Part shown: piece after piece, positions 26,416-38,700 of the stretch
How positions within the stretch are numbered: position 1 is the stretch's first letter
How the letters are laid out: each line of letters begins with the position of its first letter
Assembly (NCBI GenBank): GCA_013400115.1
Contig: VXBP01001909.1
Span: 682,001 to 746,000, forward strand
Origin: Rhinopomastus cyanomelas
Taxonomy: Eukaryota; Chordata; Aves; Bucerotiformes; Rhinopomastidae
DNA: 64,000 nucleotides
Reading direction: 5' to 3'
Notes under the pieces: model-generated
Seen by the model: only the letters and a program-made list of their open reading frames with translations
What the model was told of the DNA's origin: nothing
Databases searched by the model: none
Program-made: the position numbers and the translations under genes

Positions 26416-28584
26416 TAAACACACATCACCATTGTTGCATCAGCACAGCATGCTCTATACTTTGCACCTTTGTATAATTTCTCAGTTAATATCCTTCTGC
26501 TTTGCTTCCGATTTCCAGTTGTGTCAAGATCCTATTTTAAAAATCCCGTGGAACGTTTACCTGCTTAGTATCTTTGGCTAGTTCTAATTCCGTCCCTTTA
26601 GCAGCTTGCTGCTACTCTGTAAATATGAGTCAGTGATGAAGCAACTTCAAATCCTCCATCACCAAAACCATATGCAAGTTATTTATTAAAGTGAGTGTGA
26701 ATGCTAAAGGTGAACAACTCCACAGCCTACAAACAAATTAGCCACGAAGCACGTCTTTGAATTTGGAGCAGAGCTGACTGCAGCAAATGCAGGTGTTCCA
26801 TATCTATTAGGAGAGCAGCTAATCCACATATTTACATCTAACTGGCTCTGGATGCCCTGCACAAGGGAGACTTGAGGGTGCATTTAAACAGACTATATCA
26901 CACTACCTAATGCAGGCAGCTGTTGGGACAACTTGACAGACTGTGAGCAGAGGACCAGTAGACATTCTTCCTGAGGGCCCCACTGAAGGGGTCTAGGTCA
27001 GCTGAATTACTTTAACTGCCTAAGACCATTCCCAGCTGCTTTATCCCCTAAGTAATATGTGCACATTAAGCCAAATGTTTTCAGGAAGTGTTAGATTATA
27101 GCATCTAAACAGAATGATTAGGTCAAGCACACTGGGTAAGTCCACTCATGGTAAATCAAGGCACCAGGTATAATCAATCTTCCACCAGAAGCTGCAAATC
27201 TCAAACATCATTGATGTTATCATAATCACATACCTCTGAGTTGTCATTTAGGTGAAGACAAAGCAGGACTAATCAAAAGGCCAAGATGGAGGACATGCAG
27301 AACAGATCATCAGCAAATGAGTATGGGAAAAGAAGGGACAGTTACTACAATACCCTTCCCATTTGTAATGTAACGTGTAACTCATGAATTAAGGCAGAAA
27401 GCTTCAGAAGGAAGAGTCGTTATAGTTACAGCTCCATCCTCAATTCAGTGAGAGATTCTGATTCCTACTGTCTACTACAAACTTATGAGACTACACTCTC
27501 CTGAAGCAACTTTCCTTGAGCTTCACTATCAAAGCAATTATATTTTAGACTTGTTCCTTCAGGCAGATCTGCATGCTCTCTATGAAGACCATGCTTTTCA
27601 AGCAAAATTACAGCCTGTGTCTTATGTGAGGTTCCAAATTCTAATATCTACACTAGTTATAATGACAAGATTTGATCTAAGTCTTTCAATAGTTGTCTCA
27701 AACTAATGGAGATAATCTCTTCACCTCACATATTATAACTAAGGTGACACCTCAATACTACAGTAATGGACAGAATAGGAACTTACTACTATAGAAGAAT
27801 CACCAGTTTTAAGTTGTAAGAGCTTTGGCACAGGATCCCATGAAGGAAGAGATACAGCAAATCTCATTCTTCTTACTGCACCCAAGTCATGCTGCACACA
27901 ACATTACATGGACAGTTTGCCCTAATAAACGTAACAGTGACCATTCATGCATAGGAGATGAGCAGTGTTGGTATTTTTTCAGATTTGGGTTTTTTTACTA
28001 CATAATTCTGCCACATTTGTTGACTATATTAGGTAACAGATCCCATCTTCTAGCATTATTATCCTGGCTAATTTGAGATAGTGCTAACACATCAGAACCC
28101 CCTACCTGTAGTTTGAAATTGAGCATAGCCTTAACAGCAAGATGAAGTTATCTACAACATACTGAAAACTATTTCAGGAAATCTCAGGTACCTCCCATGA
28201 TCACATGCTCAGCATTAGCTGGTACTAACAAGTACACTAATAAGTGATGGAGATAAGGAACAAATTAGAATATGGACATCAGACTCCTTAGCCCTTTACT
28301 ACCAAGCTTGTTACAAGACATCTATGAAGTACTAACTGCCTAACTAGATGTTAAGCACAACCTTAGATGTACTGTAGAACAGTACAGAAAATCTTTGGCA
28401 CTGTAGTAAGTACAGATAACACAGGAAAAATAGATTTTAACTACTATTCAACAGCACAACTACGTGCATTTGTCAGGTCTACGCACAGACGTAATGAGCT
28501 CCAAATTATTTAGTTTGGTTCTTTAAAGACCTGTAAATAAGGTCAAGAACATCAATTGCAGACAGGCTTAGAGTTCTACCTCTG

Positions 28585-28950
28585 AAGTCCCTTCATCTAG
28601 TTGCAACTCTCCTGCCATGGGCAGGGACACCTCTCAGTAGACCAGGTTGCCCAGGTTCTTGTTCAGCCTGGCCTTGAACACTTTCAGGGAATGGACATCC
28701 ACAACCTTCCTGGGCAAACTCATAGTGAGGAATTTCTTCCTAAGATCTAATCTGGATCTACCTTGTTTTAGAAACCCATTCCCCCCTGTCCTATCACTAG
28801 AGACCCTCATAAAAAGTCCTCTCCAGCTTTCCTATAGCCTCCTTCAGTAGAATGCCACTACACAGTCACCCCAGAGCCTTCTCCAGGCTGAACAGCCCCA
28901 ACCCCTCAGCCTGCCTTCATAGAAGGTGCTCCAGCCCTCTGATCATCCTT
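28585..28950 (-). repeat. CR1 LINE 3' end with part of ORF2 tail
   Basis: The plus strand reads CCTGCCATGGGCAGGGACAC, then the reverse complement of the CR1 pre-tail, and AGCCTTCTCCAGGCTGAACA from the end of ORF2. About 365 bp, one of the better preserved copies in the window. Confidence 0.92.
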
Positions 28951-29329
28951 GTACTCTTCCTTTCAACTCTAGTGTTCAATGGAAGTCCTGATCATAATTC
29001 AGTTAAAGCAGTAGTCATGTGCCTTTCAAACAGGAAGCACTTATTTGAGTTGTCACTGTTAAAAAATATCATCATACAAAACATATTTGCAAATAGATTG
29101 TCTCAAACGCTGCGCCATTCCCATTAACCCTGACAGCAGCACAACCAAGGGAAATCCTGAATAATCAGTATTAAGTGAACAAGGGTCAGTCTGGTGGTCT
29201 TTTTGATCCTACCAGTCAAGGAGAAAGTCTCAAGCAGAAGCAAATGCATCTGCAGATCACCACTTTCCAAAAGGCCTGCAAATAGCAAAGCATTAGTGGT
29301 TTTATGAACACAGGATCCTGAGAGGAATG

Positions 29330-30960
29330 AGGACTATCGGGGAGAAACAGGATTTACCTGACAAAGGACTAACCTAGTGAGAAGAGCTTTAAGCTAGGTT
29401 CAGCAGGGAACAGAAACCAAAGCTTTTGGGTAAGTGAGGTACACAGAATGGGGAAGCATCTATCGGAGAGGGTTCCAGAGGAGGTTCTCTCACTCCCTTT
29501 GAGAGAAAGCAGGACAGACAGGAGAACATCTGAAACTATGTACAAATGCACATAGCCTGTGATGCAGACAGGACAAGCTGCCTGCCCATTCACAGCTGCA
29601 GAGCTACATGGCACTAGAATTAAACACACAAATGGGATAGCTCATGCAGCCAGCATGCTGCGAGGTGGATGCAGGCTCCTCATAACCAACAAGCAAGAAG
29701 GATAAGCAGGACTGAGCCCTGATACGGAATACTTGAACTTACTAAGAGCTTGCAAATCTAAATCAAAAGGGTAGCCCAAAGGTGGATGCCATCATGGCAT
29801 CTGCTGCAAAGCACCAAATCAAAAAGGTGAGGTAGATTAACTCATCCCCAGGACTGCTAGAAGTCATCACAGGCCACTGCTTTTGGGGATGATATCAACC
29901 ACCTTGATATCTGTTGGGGGCGCAGGGGAAACATGACAGGTACAAAAAAAAGGAGTAAACAATAACAATTTTTGCTTCAGGTACAGTGGGAGCCCACTAT
30001 GGGAGGTGTTCTACTAGAAATGCTACTCACCAGTAGAGTAAGAGCTTACTAGAGATGGCAAAGCAGGCTTGGCAAGCAACTGTAAGAGGTTAAGTTATGG
30101 AAGGAAGTGGCAAATGCAAGTAACAGAACCAGATTTCCAAACAGCAAACCTCAGCTTGTTAAAGGAACTAGTAAGTGGCATCTCTGGGCATGCTGCCCTA
30201 AAGCATAATAGAACCTTGAAGAGCTGGTTGAGCATCAAGGGCAACCTCTTCAAAGTATGAAAACCGTCCTTCTGACATGTGAGAGAGAATGAGCAAGCAC
30301 AGCAGAAGGACATCTTGATGAACTAGGAACTACTAAGCTCAAGTATTAAAACCAAAGCAAATAAAGAGAAGAACAGATTATTAAAGACAACTGAAGGAAG
30401 CACTGCCTCGATACAAAAAAGCAGAATTAGGAATATTAAGGCTAAGGTGGGTTTGAAACTGGACAGCAATGCAGAGGACAGCAACAACAGCTTGAACTAG
30501 TCTACGTGCAGAAAAAACAACCAAACTCCACATAAGAAAACTGTTCGTCTGGTGCTAAACAAAGTGGTCACAATCTATCAACAAATTCTGACGAAATCTC
30601 CTGCACATCTTCTTTGAATCAGTCTTTAGAAGGGGTTCTCTGGCATTCAGTTGCCTCTGCCAAGTAGGAAAATCAGAATGAGTTAGGAATTACTCTAGTA
30701 AACTGGGAAACTACAAGTGCATGGGAGCTAATGAGACATCCAAAGGTATCAAAGAGCTGGTTAGTGCCAACACAAGGCTATTCCTTATAATCTTAAAGTT
30801 ACAGCCGTCAGAGGATGCTTAAAACTTCAAAATAACATTCTTAGAAACAAAGTGCCTTTAGCCTTTAGTCCAGAGAGAAAGCAAGGGTATGCCCTGGACC
30901 CCCATGGTACAGCACAGACAGAAATCAAAACCAGGAGGACATTTAAAAACAGCATCTAGA
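29330..30960 (+). pseudogene. Decayed CR1 ORF2 (endonuclease to start of RT)
   Basis: In broken forward frames I see remnants of the CR1 ORF2 order: an endonuclease-like segment at about 29610-29920, where a piece resembling the GDFN..DICW motif of CR1 endonuclease survives as DINHLDICWG near 29893-29922; a spacer segment near 30200-30250; and, near 30710-30790, the pre-RT segment that in CR1 encodes a run about choosing a reading such as MGANE..IKELV. Many stops and indels interrupt it. This explains the purine-rich texture of the block, which would otherwise look like unique intron. Recognition rests on my memory of the CR1 consensus and not on an alignment. Confidence 0.6.
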
Positions 30961-31824
30961 GACTCAGATAGACTATTCATTTGAATTACTGGAGATTAAA
31001 CACATACAAGAATTAATCAGCTAAGAAAGCACAAAGATCATCCATAAGAATACACGAGGTAATGCACATGTAACTGACAAATACACTGGTATGTGAAGGA
31101 GTACATTGTTGTACTTGTCACAATACTGTCCCAGGCAAGGTTTTGCCTCAAACCCACTGCACAGCTTGCTACTGACATATATGTAGTCCCTCAAAGAGAC
31201 AGGACTAGGGTGACTCAATTCATCATGATTAGTGGATGAGCAAATGCACCCTAAATTATCAGTAGAGAAGCAGGGCTGCTGGTGTGTCAGTACTCCCCAG
31301 TATGTTAATAGTAGCCAGCAGAACTCAAAGCATTGCTTCACACTGTAATTACCTCATGGTGTTGCAAGCTGCCACTGAAAAAAATCAGCTCGTTCTTTCT
31401 TTCCCTTCCCTTTTGCCACCAAATCATTCCTAATGTCTCTTGCATCACATGGAGCCACATGCTGCCACAGTAAGTACCTCATGCGGGGGTTGAGAGTATA
31501 GACTAGAGAGAGAATCTTCATTAGGCTTTGCCAAGATCACCCTGCAGCCACACAGTCCCTGTATCTGAGGCACAGGAAAGGCAGAAACACATTACCCAGG
31601 CCAAAGGATAACTGCAGAACTGCCCTTTCTGGCAGCAACCCACAGTCTGACTGTATAAGATATACACGTCCCAGATCAGTCTGAGAAAAGCAGACAACAC
31701 TAGAAATACAGCTTTGTTGCCTTGGACTGATGAACACCACACCTCTGACACACTAACAGGCATCATAGGCTTGGCTGTAGTGCTGCTAACCTGCCTGGCA
31801 CACCACAAGACTCTGAAGCAGAAT

Positions 31825-31866
31825 TTCAAGGGTTGATTTAACTTCAAGGGTTGATTTAACTTCAAG
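31825..31866. repeat. 18-bp exact tandem repeat, 2.3 copies
   Basis: The unit TTCAAGGGTTGATTTAAC occurs twice without mismatch (31825-31842 and 31843-31860), followed by TTCAAG. Perfect identity implies recent slippage. Confidence 0.95.
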
Positions 31867-32146
31867 ACACCTTTTCCAAAGTTGCTTCCTCTCGTCTGGA
31901 AATCACACCCACTTCCTTAGAAGATGTAATGGAAAAAGGAATTACATTTATGTTTCAAGCCTAAGCACTGTTTTCCTCTCCTCCCAGGTATGGTGCAAGG
32001 AACATCTCAAAGTGCACTAACAAAACATGGAGAGCTAACACATAGAGGAACGAAGGCACAGATATACACACTGGCATCAGCCAAGACCTAGTCTTATAAA
32101 TTACTTTTATTTGGGCTCTCAGCTGTAATTTTTTTAAATAACTCAC

Positions 32147-32261
32147 CGTTTTATTACGAAGTCTAATAATGTCTGAAACAGAGCCAGCTCCACAATATTC
32201 CATAACAATCCATAGATCTGTGTTCTTAAAATAGCTGCCGTAGTACTTGACAACATAGGGA
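32147..32261 (-). CDS. STK3: STK3 coding exon 4 (residues 78-116, hinge)
   Basis: This is 115 bp after a T-rich tract and CATGTAG acceptor, ending at ACG before GTGAGT. It reads SPYVVKYYGSYFKNTD, LWIVMEYCGAGSV and SDIIRLRNKT. It supplies beta-4 and beta-5, gatekeeper M98, the hinge EYC and helix D. SPYVV is the STK3 variant (SPHVV in STK4). The exon ends in phase 0, matching exon 5. The next exon lies 10.6 kb away across the largest fully contained intron of the window. Confidence 0.97.
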
Positions 32262-33772
32262 CTACATGGGAAAAAAAAATAAATACATTAATTCTTGGTA
32301 GGGGAAAACAAAAAAAAAAATCACCACAAGTGCTGTTAAAAATTAGTCTGACAATAACACAGCTAATGAGCAAGTGCAATCAAATACAATTTTAAATTCT
32401 AATTAGTTTAACCAATGTCATGCTAAAGTCTAACTGCTTACTACCATTATAAAAGGTGCTACTTTATATGTATATATACATAGAAATATATTTTTAAAAA
32501 CCCCAGTTTCATCAAAGATATAGTTCTCCCAAGCCCTTTCTGAGAATTCCTAAGGTGCAGCTTTCCAACCTATTCAATGTTTTTCTTTATGTAACATGAA
32601 TGGAATGAAGGGGATAAAAAGTAATAACATCTGTGCAACAAGAAAAATCAAAGTAATGCGTATTGTTAGAACCTCTTCCACTGCACAGGAAGAGATGAAG
32701 ACCCACTCTGGGGATCAAATCTAGGTCCACAGTTAAGCAGCCAGACAAGATCACTGCTTCATTTTTAATCTGTATTTCAAAACTCCAATTGGCCAGCCAG
32801 ACAAAAATAGCCTCACACGGATGAAAAGGATTAAGAGGAACCTCAAAACGAACTCAAGGGTCTCAAATCCTTCTCATATCACCTGAAATATCCTTATCAC
32901 ACTCCTTTGTGGGATTTGGGAAAACACATCAATTCTTTGTTTTCCCTGCCTACACATTTAACAGGCTTCCAGTATTCAGAAGTGACTGCCAGAAAGTCAC
33001 CCAGTCAATGACTAAAGCAAAATATTAAAGACACTTTTGCCTAACTCGAATGCAAAGCTCTCCCATTTGCAGCAAGTCACAAACAGTAGACTGCTGTACA
33101 AATGATGAATAAAGTCTTATCCTGGCACATCTGACTTTGAAGATATAGCCGAAATCTACAAGCACTATCCTCCAACAACATAACAAATACAAAATTCACA
33201 ACTGCCTAGAAGAGAGGAACTGCAAAGTAATTTCTGCATCCTTGCAGACACCTGGTGTTAAGAGTACTTTCCTACAGTAGTTGCAATAATAAGATGGATC
33301 ATTTGTTGACAAGAATAAGCTAACAGCCCTTCTTCAGAACCACTTGTCCACTTTTGTGTTCCTTCATATAAAAGGCATCTGATAGAACTGTTTTGGAAGT
33401 TAACAGCTTAGTCATTAATCTAGTGCTAGAAACAAATGTATCCATCTCTGAAACAGGTCACCAGAAATTTACAGGCCTGAGACATTTACCTTGGAGCTTG
33501 CCAGTGCACGTGAAGCAAAGCACGCATGGAAAATTCTACGTAGAAGCAAGTACTTCTTTCAGCAGTTTCAGTTCTATGTACTGAACCTTTCTACTACCTT
33601 CAATCAAAAGATAAGGAAGACGACTGCAAAATGCCTTCTTTAAATAAATTGTCTATCACAGAGTGTCTTGGTTTTTCATGTAATTAAAAAAAGCTTGCAG
33701 CTGCATGTATTTCAGGTATATTCATAAGCACAAGCACATAGACTCTTAGAAAAGAAGAGCTGTCATACCTAC
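32262..33772 (-). other. STK3: STK3 intron 3 (1.5 kb)
   Basis: Bounded by the exon 3 donor and exon 4 acceptor. AT-rich unique-looking sequence with a TA-rich run near 32466-32500. No gene or repeat family was recognised. Confidence 0.9.
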
Positions 33773-33901
33773 CTATCACATTGTTGCATTATAGAGATTT
33801 CTTTAATTATTTCTTGAAGATCTGACTCCACAGGGACCTGTTTAATTGCTACGACTTGTCCAGACTCTTTGTGTATTGCTTTAAACACGCTACCATATGA
33901 C
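33773..33901 (-). CDS. STK3: STK3 coding exon 3 (residues 35-78, ATP loop, catalytic lysine, helix C)
   Basis: This is 129 bp, acceptor TTTGTAG and donor GTAGGT. The product begins by completing glycine 35, then reads SYGSVFKAIHKESGQ, VVAIKQVPVESD and LQEIIKEISIMQQCD with half a serine codon. The glycine loop is GEGSYGSV. The ATP-binding lysine is K55 in VAIK (human K56) and the helix-C glutamate is E69. VFKAIHKESGQVV is the STK3 form; STK4 has VYKAIHKETGQIV. A second GT four bases downstream could serve as an alternative donor, but using it would break the phase with exon 4. Confidence 0.97.
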
Positions 33902-35712
33902 CTACAAATAAAAGAGATTTAATTTTTTTTTAAACAAGCCAAGTTGCCGTTCTCAGAACTGCTTCTCAGTTCCACAGAAACTTTTTAAAAGTCAGAGAAG
34001 TCAAATGTGCACGCAGAAATCTGAGGGGTATTTTTCAGGCTGTAAAAACTTAAATTCAGGGAAGATGTGCCTCTGAAGAAAGATACACCATGTGATAACA
34101 AAGATTCAAACTCCAGTACTGGTGGAACTGGTGCAATAGCTGCCTTAATCAATGAACATTAAAAAATGCACAAATATCGTATCATAGAATAGTTTTGAGT
34201 CAAAACAACCTTAAAGATGACCTAGTGCAAATCTCCTGCCATGGGCAGGGACACATCCCACTAGACCACATCGTCCAAAGCCCCATCCAACCTGGTCTTG
34301 AACACCTCCAGGAAGGGAGCATCTGCAACTTCTCTGGGCAACCTGTTCCAGTGCCTCAGCACAGTCATAGTGAAGAGCTTTTCTTTTGATACAGCTCAGG
34401 ACCCCTTGATGTTGCTGGGTTATGTTCAGGTTTTCATCCAACAGCATAGCTAACTCCTTCTCTTCAGGGCTGCAAGTGCTTGGCCTTGTTGAACTTCAGA
34501 AACATTCACATGGGCCCACCTGTCAAAGTCCATCGGGATGGGCCTCCCTTCTCTCCAGTGTACTAACCGCATCACACAGCTTGGTGTCGTCAGCAAACTT
34601 GCTGAGGGTACATTCCATGCCGCTGTCCATGTCATTGACAAAGTAGTTAAACAGCACCAGTCCCAGTACATGTACTTGTTTCCACTCTCTGTAGGCTTCC
34701 TTTTTGTGTTTGATTTTGTCCAGGAGCAGCTTCTTTGTCCATGCTGGCCTCCTGGTATTTCTGCCCAACTTCTTGTTTCAAGACAACATGGTGATACCTT
34801 TCTCCAGACAGTCCTTAAGTCTTGTCTCTACCCATGGGAGAGGGGAAGTTCCCACAGCCAAAGCACTACCAAACTGTCTTCCAGCATGGGTCTCTCAAAG
34901 TTTTTCTTTAAGAACTTCATCTCTTCACTGCTAGCTCGGCTCCATGCTGGTTCTCTTTTGGCTTCAGACTAGCTCTGCTGACTGCTGCCTTTCACCAAGT
35001 GGAGGCTTGTGTATGTGGGAAACCTGCCCTCTTTCTTTTTCAGAGCTGGGGATGCAGCACAGCATTCTTCTTCCCCTTTCCTAAGAAAAAACAGGAGCTC
35101 TCCAAAAGAAAAAAAAAATCAACCAACAACCCTCAACTAAAGCAAACAAAAAGTCAACCCAAATGCCCAAAGAAGTGCGTTTCCCTGCTCAAATACATTA
35201 AATCACAGCGGTGCTGACTGGCTGAGCCCTGATAGGTTTCTACCTGGAACTGGGGAGAGTTTTCTTCCGATTTCTGGAAGCTTCTCACAGGCACCATGCC
35301 ATCTCAGCTCCTACCTCCATTTACAAGATCCCCAGCAGGCTCAAACCACAACAGGGATGCAATGCTCCTAAGCTTGGGTGAGGTGATCCTTTAATATAAA
35401 CCAGCTTTCTTAGGCCTCTCTTCCCTCCAGCGCTTTATCCCATGACGCTCTACCAAGCAGAGTCCAGAAGGGACCAAAGCTGTTCTTCTCAAGTCCAGGG
35501 TAGCGAGCTTGCTGTGCATCCTTCCTCACTGCCCTAAGGATCTGAAACTTGACCATACATTTGGGGGCGTGTGGAAACCTGCTAACGCAGGTATTTGCTT
35601 TACTATTAAGACTTGTCTAGAGGAGCATTCCTTAAGACATTTACAGTCACTCTTTCTAAAATTCATTATTTCAACATATGTGTTATATCCACTTGTAAAA
35701 AGCTGTACTTAC
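33902..35712 (-). other. STK3: STK3 intron 2 (1.8 kb), largely occupied by a CR1 copy
   Basis: Bounded by exon 2 and exon 3 splice sites. Nearly half of it is the CR1 copy annotated at 34179-34975. The part at 34976-35700 shows no recognisable gene. Confidence 0.9.
34179..34975 (-). pseudogene. CR1 LINE with internal deletion, ORF2 reverse-transcriptase remnant
   Basis: Minus-strand reading. The right part encodes a CR1 spacer piece (RRPAWTKKLL, KHKKEAYREWKQ). This jumps directly to the RT segment VLGLVLFNYFVNDMDSG followed by SKFADDTKLCDAV, which includes the FADD catalytic motif of LINE RT. The tail at 34179-34400 is the CR1 3' region (CATAGAATAGTTTT..., CCTGCCATGGGCAGGGACAC on plus). Several hundred bases of RT between WKQ and VLG are missing, and so is most of ORF2 after the LERWA-like segment, so the copy is inactive. 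It lies within intron 2 on the same strand as STK3. Confidence 0.88.
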
Positions 35713-35793
35713 CCTTCACCAAGCTTCTCCAGAACATCAAAGACTTCTTCAGGCTGTTTAGTTAAACTATCTTCACTTAGCTTTTTCAGTTTG
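35713..35793 (-). CDS. STK3: STK3 coding exon 2 (residues 8-35, start of kinase N-lobe)
   Basis: This is 81 bp between a TTTTAG acceptor and a GTAAGT donor. It encodes serine 8 (split codon) through SKLKKLSEDSLTKQPEE and VFDVLEKLGEG, ending two bases into a glycine codon. It carries the N-terminal basic/acidic lead-in and beta-1 of the kinase, including the first part of the glycine-rich ATP loop (LGEG, residues 32-35). The match to human STK3 is essentially complete from memory; STK4 differs at SKLKKLSED (RQLKKLDED). The phase is 2 in and 2 out, consistent with exons 1 and 3. Confidence 0.97.
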
Positions 35794-38700
35794 CTAAAAG
35801 AAAGACAAAAGTTATTTATTTGTTTAGAGGGCAAAAGAGACAAAACTCAAGCAAATTTTCCATACAAGTGAGCAGGGAAAAAAGTAACACAAAGGAAAAC
35901 CATGCCAGTTAAAAAAAATATAAATGGTAAAAGTACAGTAAAAGAATTTTAAACAACTATCATATAAGATATATATATAGAATGGTGAAAATTGCCATTA
36001 TAATTTTCCTGCTAATGTTTGCTCAAATGAAAGCAGCATGGGACCAGTTTACTGTCCAAACCACTTCCTCTGATAAAGTAGAAACAGCCAAAGAGCATTG
36101 TAAAGCTCACCTCCTCTCATCCAAAAACATCCAGCATGCAAACACATGCTCAGTACTGCCTAGCATATGCCATGTTGTTACTCAAAAAAGTACAAAGCAA
36201 GAAAGAATAACCCGATCCTTTAGCTACGTGAAGCATTCACTTTCTAAACTACCACTCATGAGCCAGTGAATTACATCAAGTAAAAGAAGATCCCAGAGTA
36301 GGAGTATATGGTAGTGCTTTACCATTGGCTGAAACACTGAACTTCCAAGCGACCAGTATTCCAAGAGTTGCTAGGACAGTTCTTTTCGCATCTTGGTCAA
36401 CGGACACAGGGACAGGTGCAACAACGTTTCTCATTACATTCCACCACATTTTGCCCTCCAGTTGTCTCCAAGTCTCAAATCACTCAGTACCACCCTACTA
36501 CTTCTCCCAGCACCTTCAACCTGCTCTTACCACTATCCTCTGTCTTTTACTAGCAATCCTAGCCCCTCCCTGGTCTCCCACATTCCCATCAGCCAGCCCC
36601 CCACACTCCTAGCAGATCTCACAACTTTGCTGCAGACTTGCAATGGAGCAGACACTGAGCATAGCACAGGAAAACACAAGCACACACGCACCGTGATGAG
36701 GCCAAGTGGCTGCAGCATGCAAATCCTTCTCCCCAACATTTATACGGAATTTTGCAGCAAGACTGAAATAACACATTAACTCTATATGATAGCCAAGAGT
36801 ACCATTAAAGTAGAAGATAGCTGGTGCTGTAGTGTTAGATACAGACAATGTATTCCATATGCAATAGCAAGGGAAAAATAAGCTTTGAAACACAGCAGAT
36901 CGTTGAGAACTTATGGAAAATATGCAGTGATGCTGGAAATAGACACAAAATAGGACAACGGAGAAGGACACGTACAGAAAAAAGCTGTAAAATCAAATAT
37001 TGGAAGAACAGTATTAAAAAAGACACTCCTAAATATCAAGACAATTCAGCGATATATAGAACTGATACAAAGAATAAAGTTAAATGATTGAAGAAGGCAT
37101 TTCTGAGCCAGAAGATACATGTTACTGCTAACCATCTAAGCCAAGACAAAAATGTAAACTAATTGTATAAGCACATGGGTCTTACGGATTGGTGTTAAGC
37201 AAGGAAAGCAAGAGGTGGAGGAGGGTGAACACATTTATACATCAAAGAACTACTTCACAGACGCAGCAAATATGAAAACCATCCACGATCTGTAAGAAAA
37301 CGTGCATGAAGTGCTGCAAAGACCAAGCAGTCTGCTACAGCAAACAGGCAGGAAGCCGGGAAGCTGTTTGTTTAAAGCAGAGTAAAAATCCTCAGCAAGA
37401 GATAGACACAACTGATGACAACAAAGTAGACAACTCAAATGAGACAAGCTAAATACACTCTGGAAGGGGAGCCTACAAACTAAACACAAGAACACAACTC
37501 TGCTTTTATTTTTGCTCTCTCTTTGCTTATTAGAAAGTAGAAAGGAGAAAGATGTAACTTGTATCTTGCAGGAAAGTCCATCTCATTACTGAATAAGTTT
37601 ATGTTGAGACAAATGAAGAGAGAGAAAAATGCTTTGCAGGTAGATATTAAATAAACAAGTAATTCATTTTCACTTCTTCTGTTTCAAACTATTTCTCCCC
37701 TCTGACCAGGCTACCCACGGCCTTAAAGGCAACATTTGAACAGTAAGTTACTACAACCATCCTCTGCTTGCCACCAACAGAAAGGACACACAGTGTGCTG
37801 ATGGTACCAACAGAGCCTAGAAATAAAAAGCAGGACCACTATCTGAGTCTCTTCCCCAGCCATTGAGCTGCCCTACAGAAAACACGAGAAGAGTGGATGG
37901 GCTGAACTTCCAAGTAACCACAGGAAAAGGGAAAACATAGAGTAACCTCAACCAAAGGTATCCAAGAGAACATTTCCACCTGCTCATCAAAACAGCATGC
38001 TGAAATGAAAGGGAAAAAAAAATCCATACCAAAAAGGTTTCAGCAGCACCATTAACACAAATGCACTGGGAGTGCTTCAGATGAACTAAGGAAACAATTA
38101 GCAATAGCCAAAGCCAAATGTCACTGTCAAATATTATCTGGAGTACCCACAGCAAGCTGGTGACCAAAGAAAAAAGTACTCTGCAGTTTTAAAGTTATTT
38201 CCGTATTATGCAACTCCACGTTATGAGACCAAGTAATACTTAATGCTAAGGCAGCTAAACGCTAAACCTCTTTAGAGGCAAAGAAAGGTAAGTCAGCCTC
38301 GGGAATTTCATCACCAAATTCACTGCTCAAAGTACTTCATACTCCTTCACAGTATGTTGTAAGATTACAGATGCTGTGTCTGGTGTTCAAGTGACAGTAT
38401 TAATACCACAGTTCACTGAACCATAACAAGTTCTAAATGAATCTGGCTGCTTAACGATCTGTTTCTTGAAGTTAAATAGAATTCCCATCTGTAAGTACAG
38501 AGCAGCAAGCAATACACCCTGAAGGGGTAGCAGTAACAAAAGCATTTACAAAAACTTGATGAAAAGCAAGGAGAAGGAAGACTACTGTCCATAAAGCACA
38601 ATGTGAAATACATGAAGCAACTACTAGAAATATTATAATATCAATTAAAAGCAAGCAACTAAAACTTGGGCTAGAAAAGCACATTTAAGACTTCAGAATC

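Larger units (their letters stand above)
21544..32146 (-). other. STK3: STK3 intron 4 (10.6 kb), repeat-rich
   Basis: Bounded by the exon 4 donor and exon 5 acceptor. It holds CR1 fragments on both strands, an LTR-like element at 23631-24218, a long decayed CR1 ORF2 at 29330-30960 and an 18-bp tandem repeat at 31825-31866. The rest (for example 21620-23190, 24220-26030 and 26420-28580) is AT-rich and shows nothing I can name. Confidence 0.9.

Noticed and set aside
36325..36779. Overlapping 60-128-codon frames in the pyrimidine-rich part of intron 1
   Set aside because: Pyrimidine bias removes stops in several frames at once; the peptides are S/T/P-rich and unlike any known protein.
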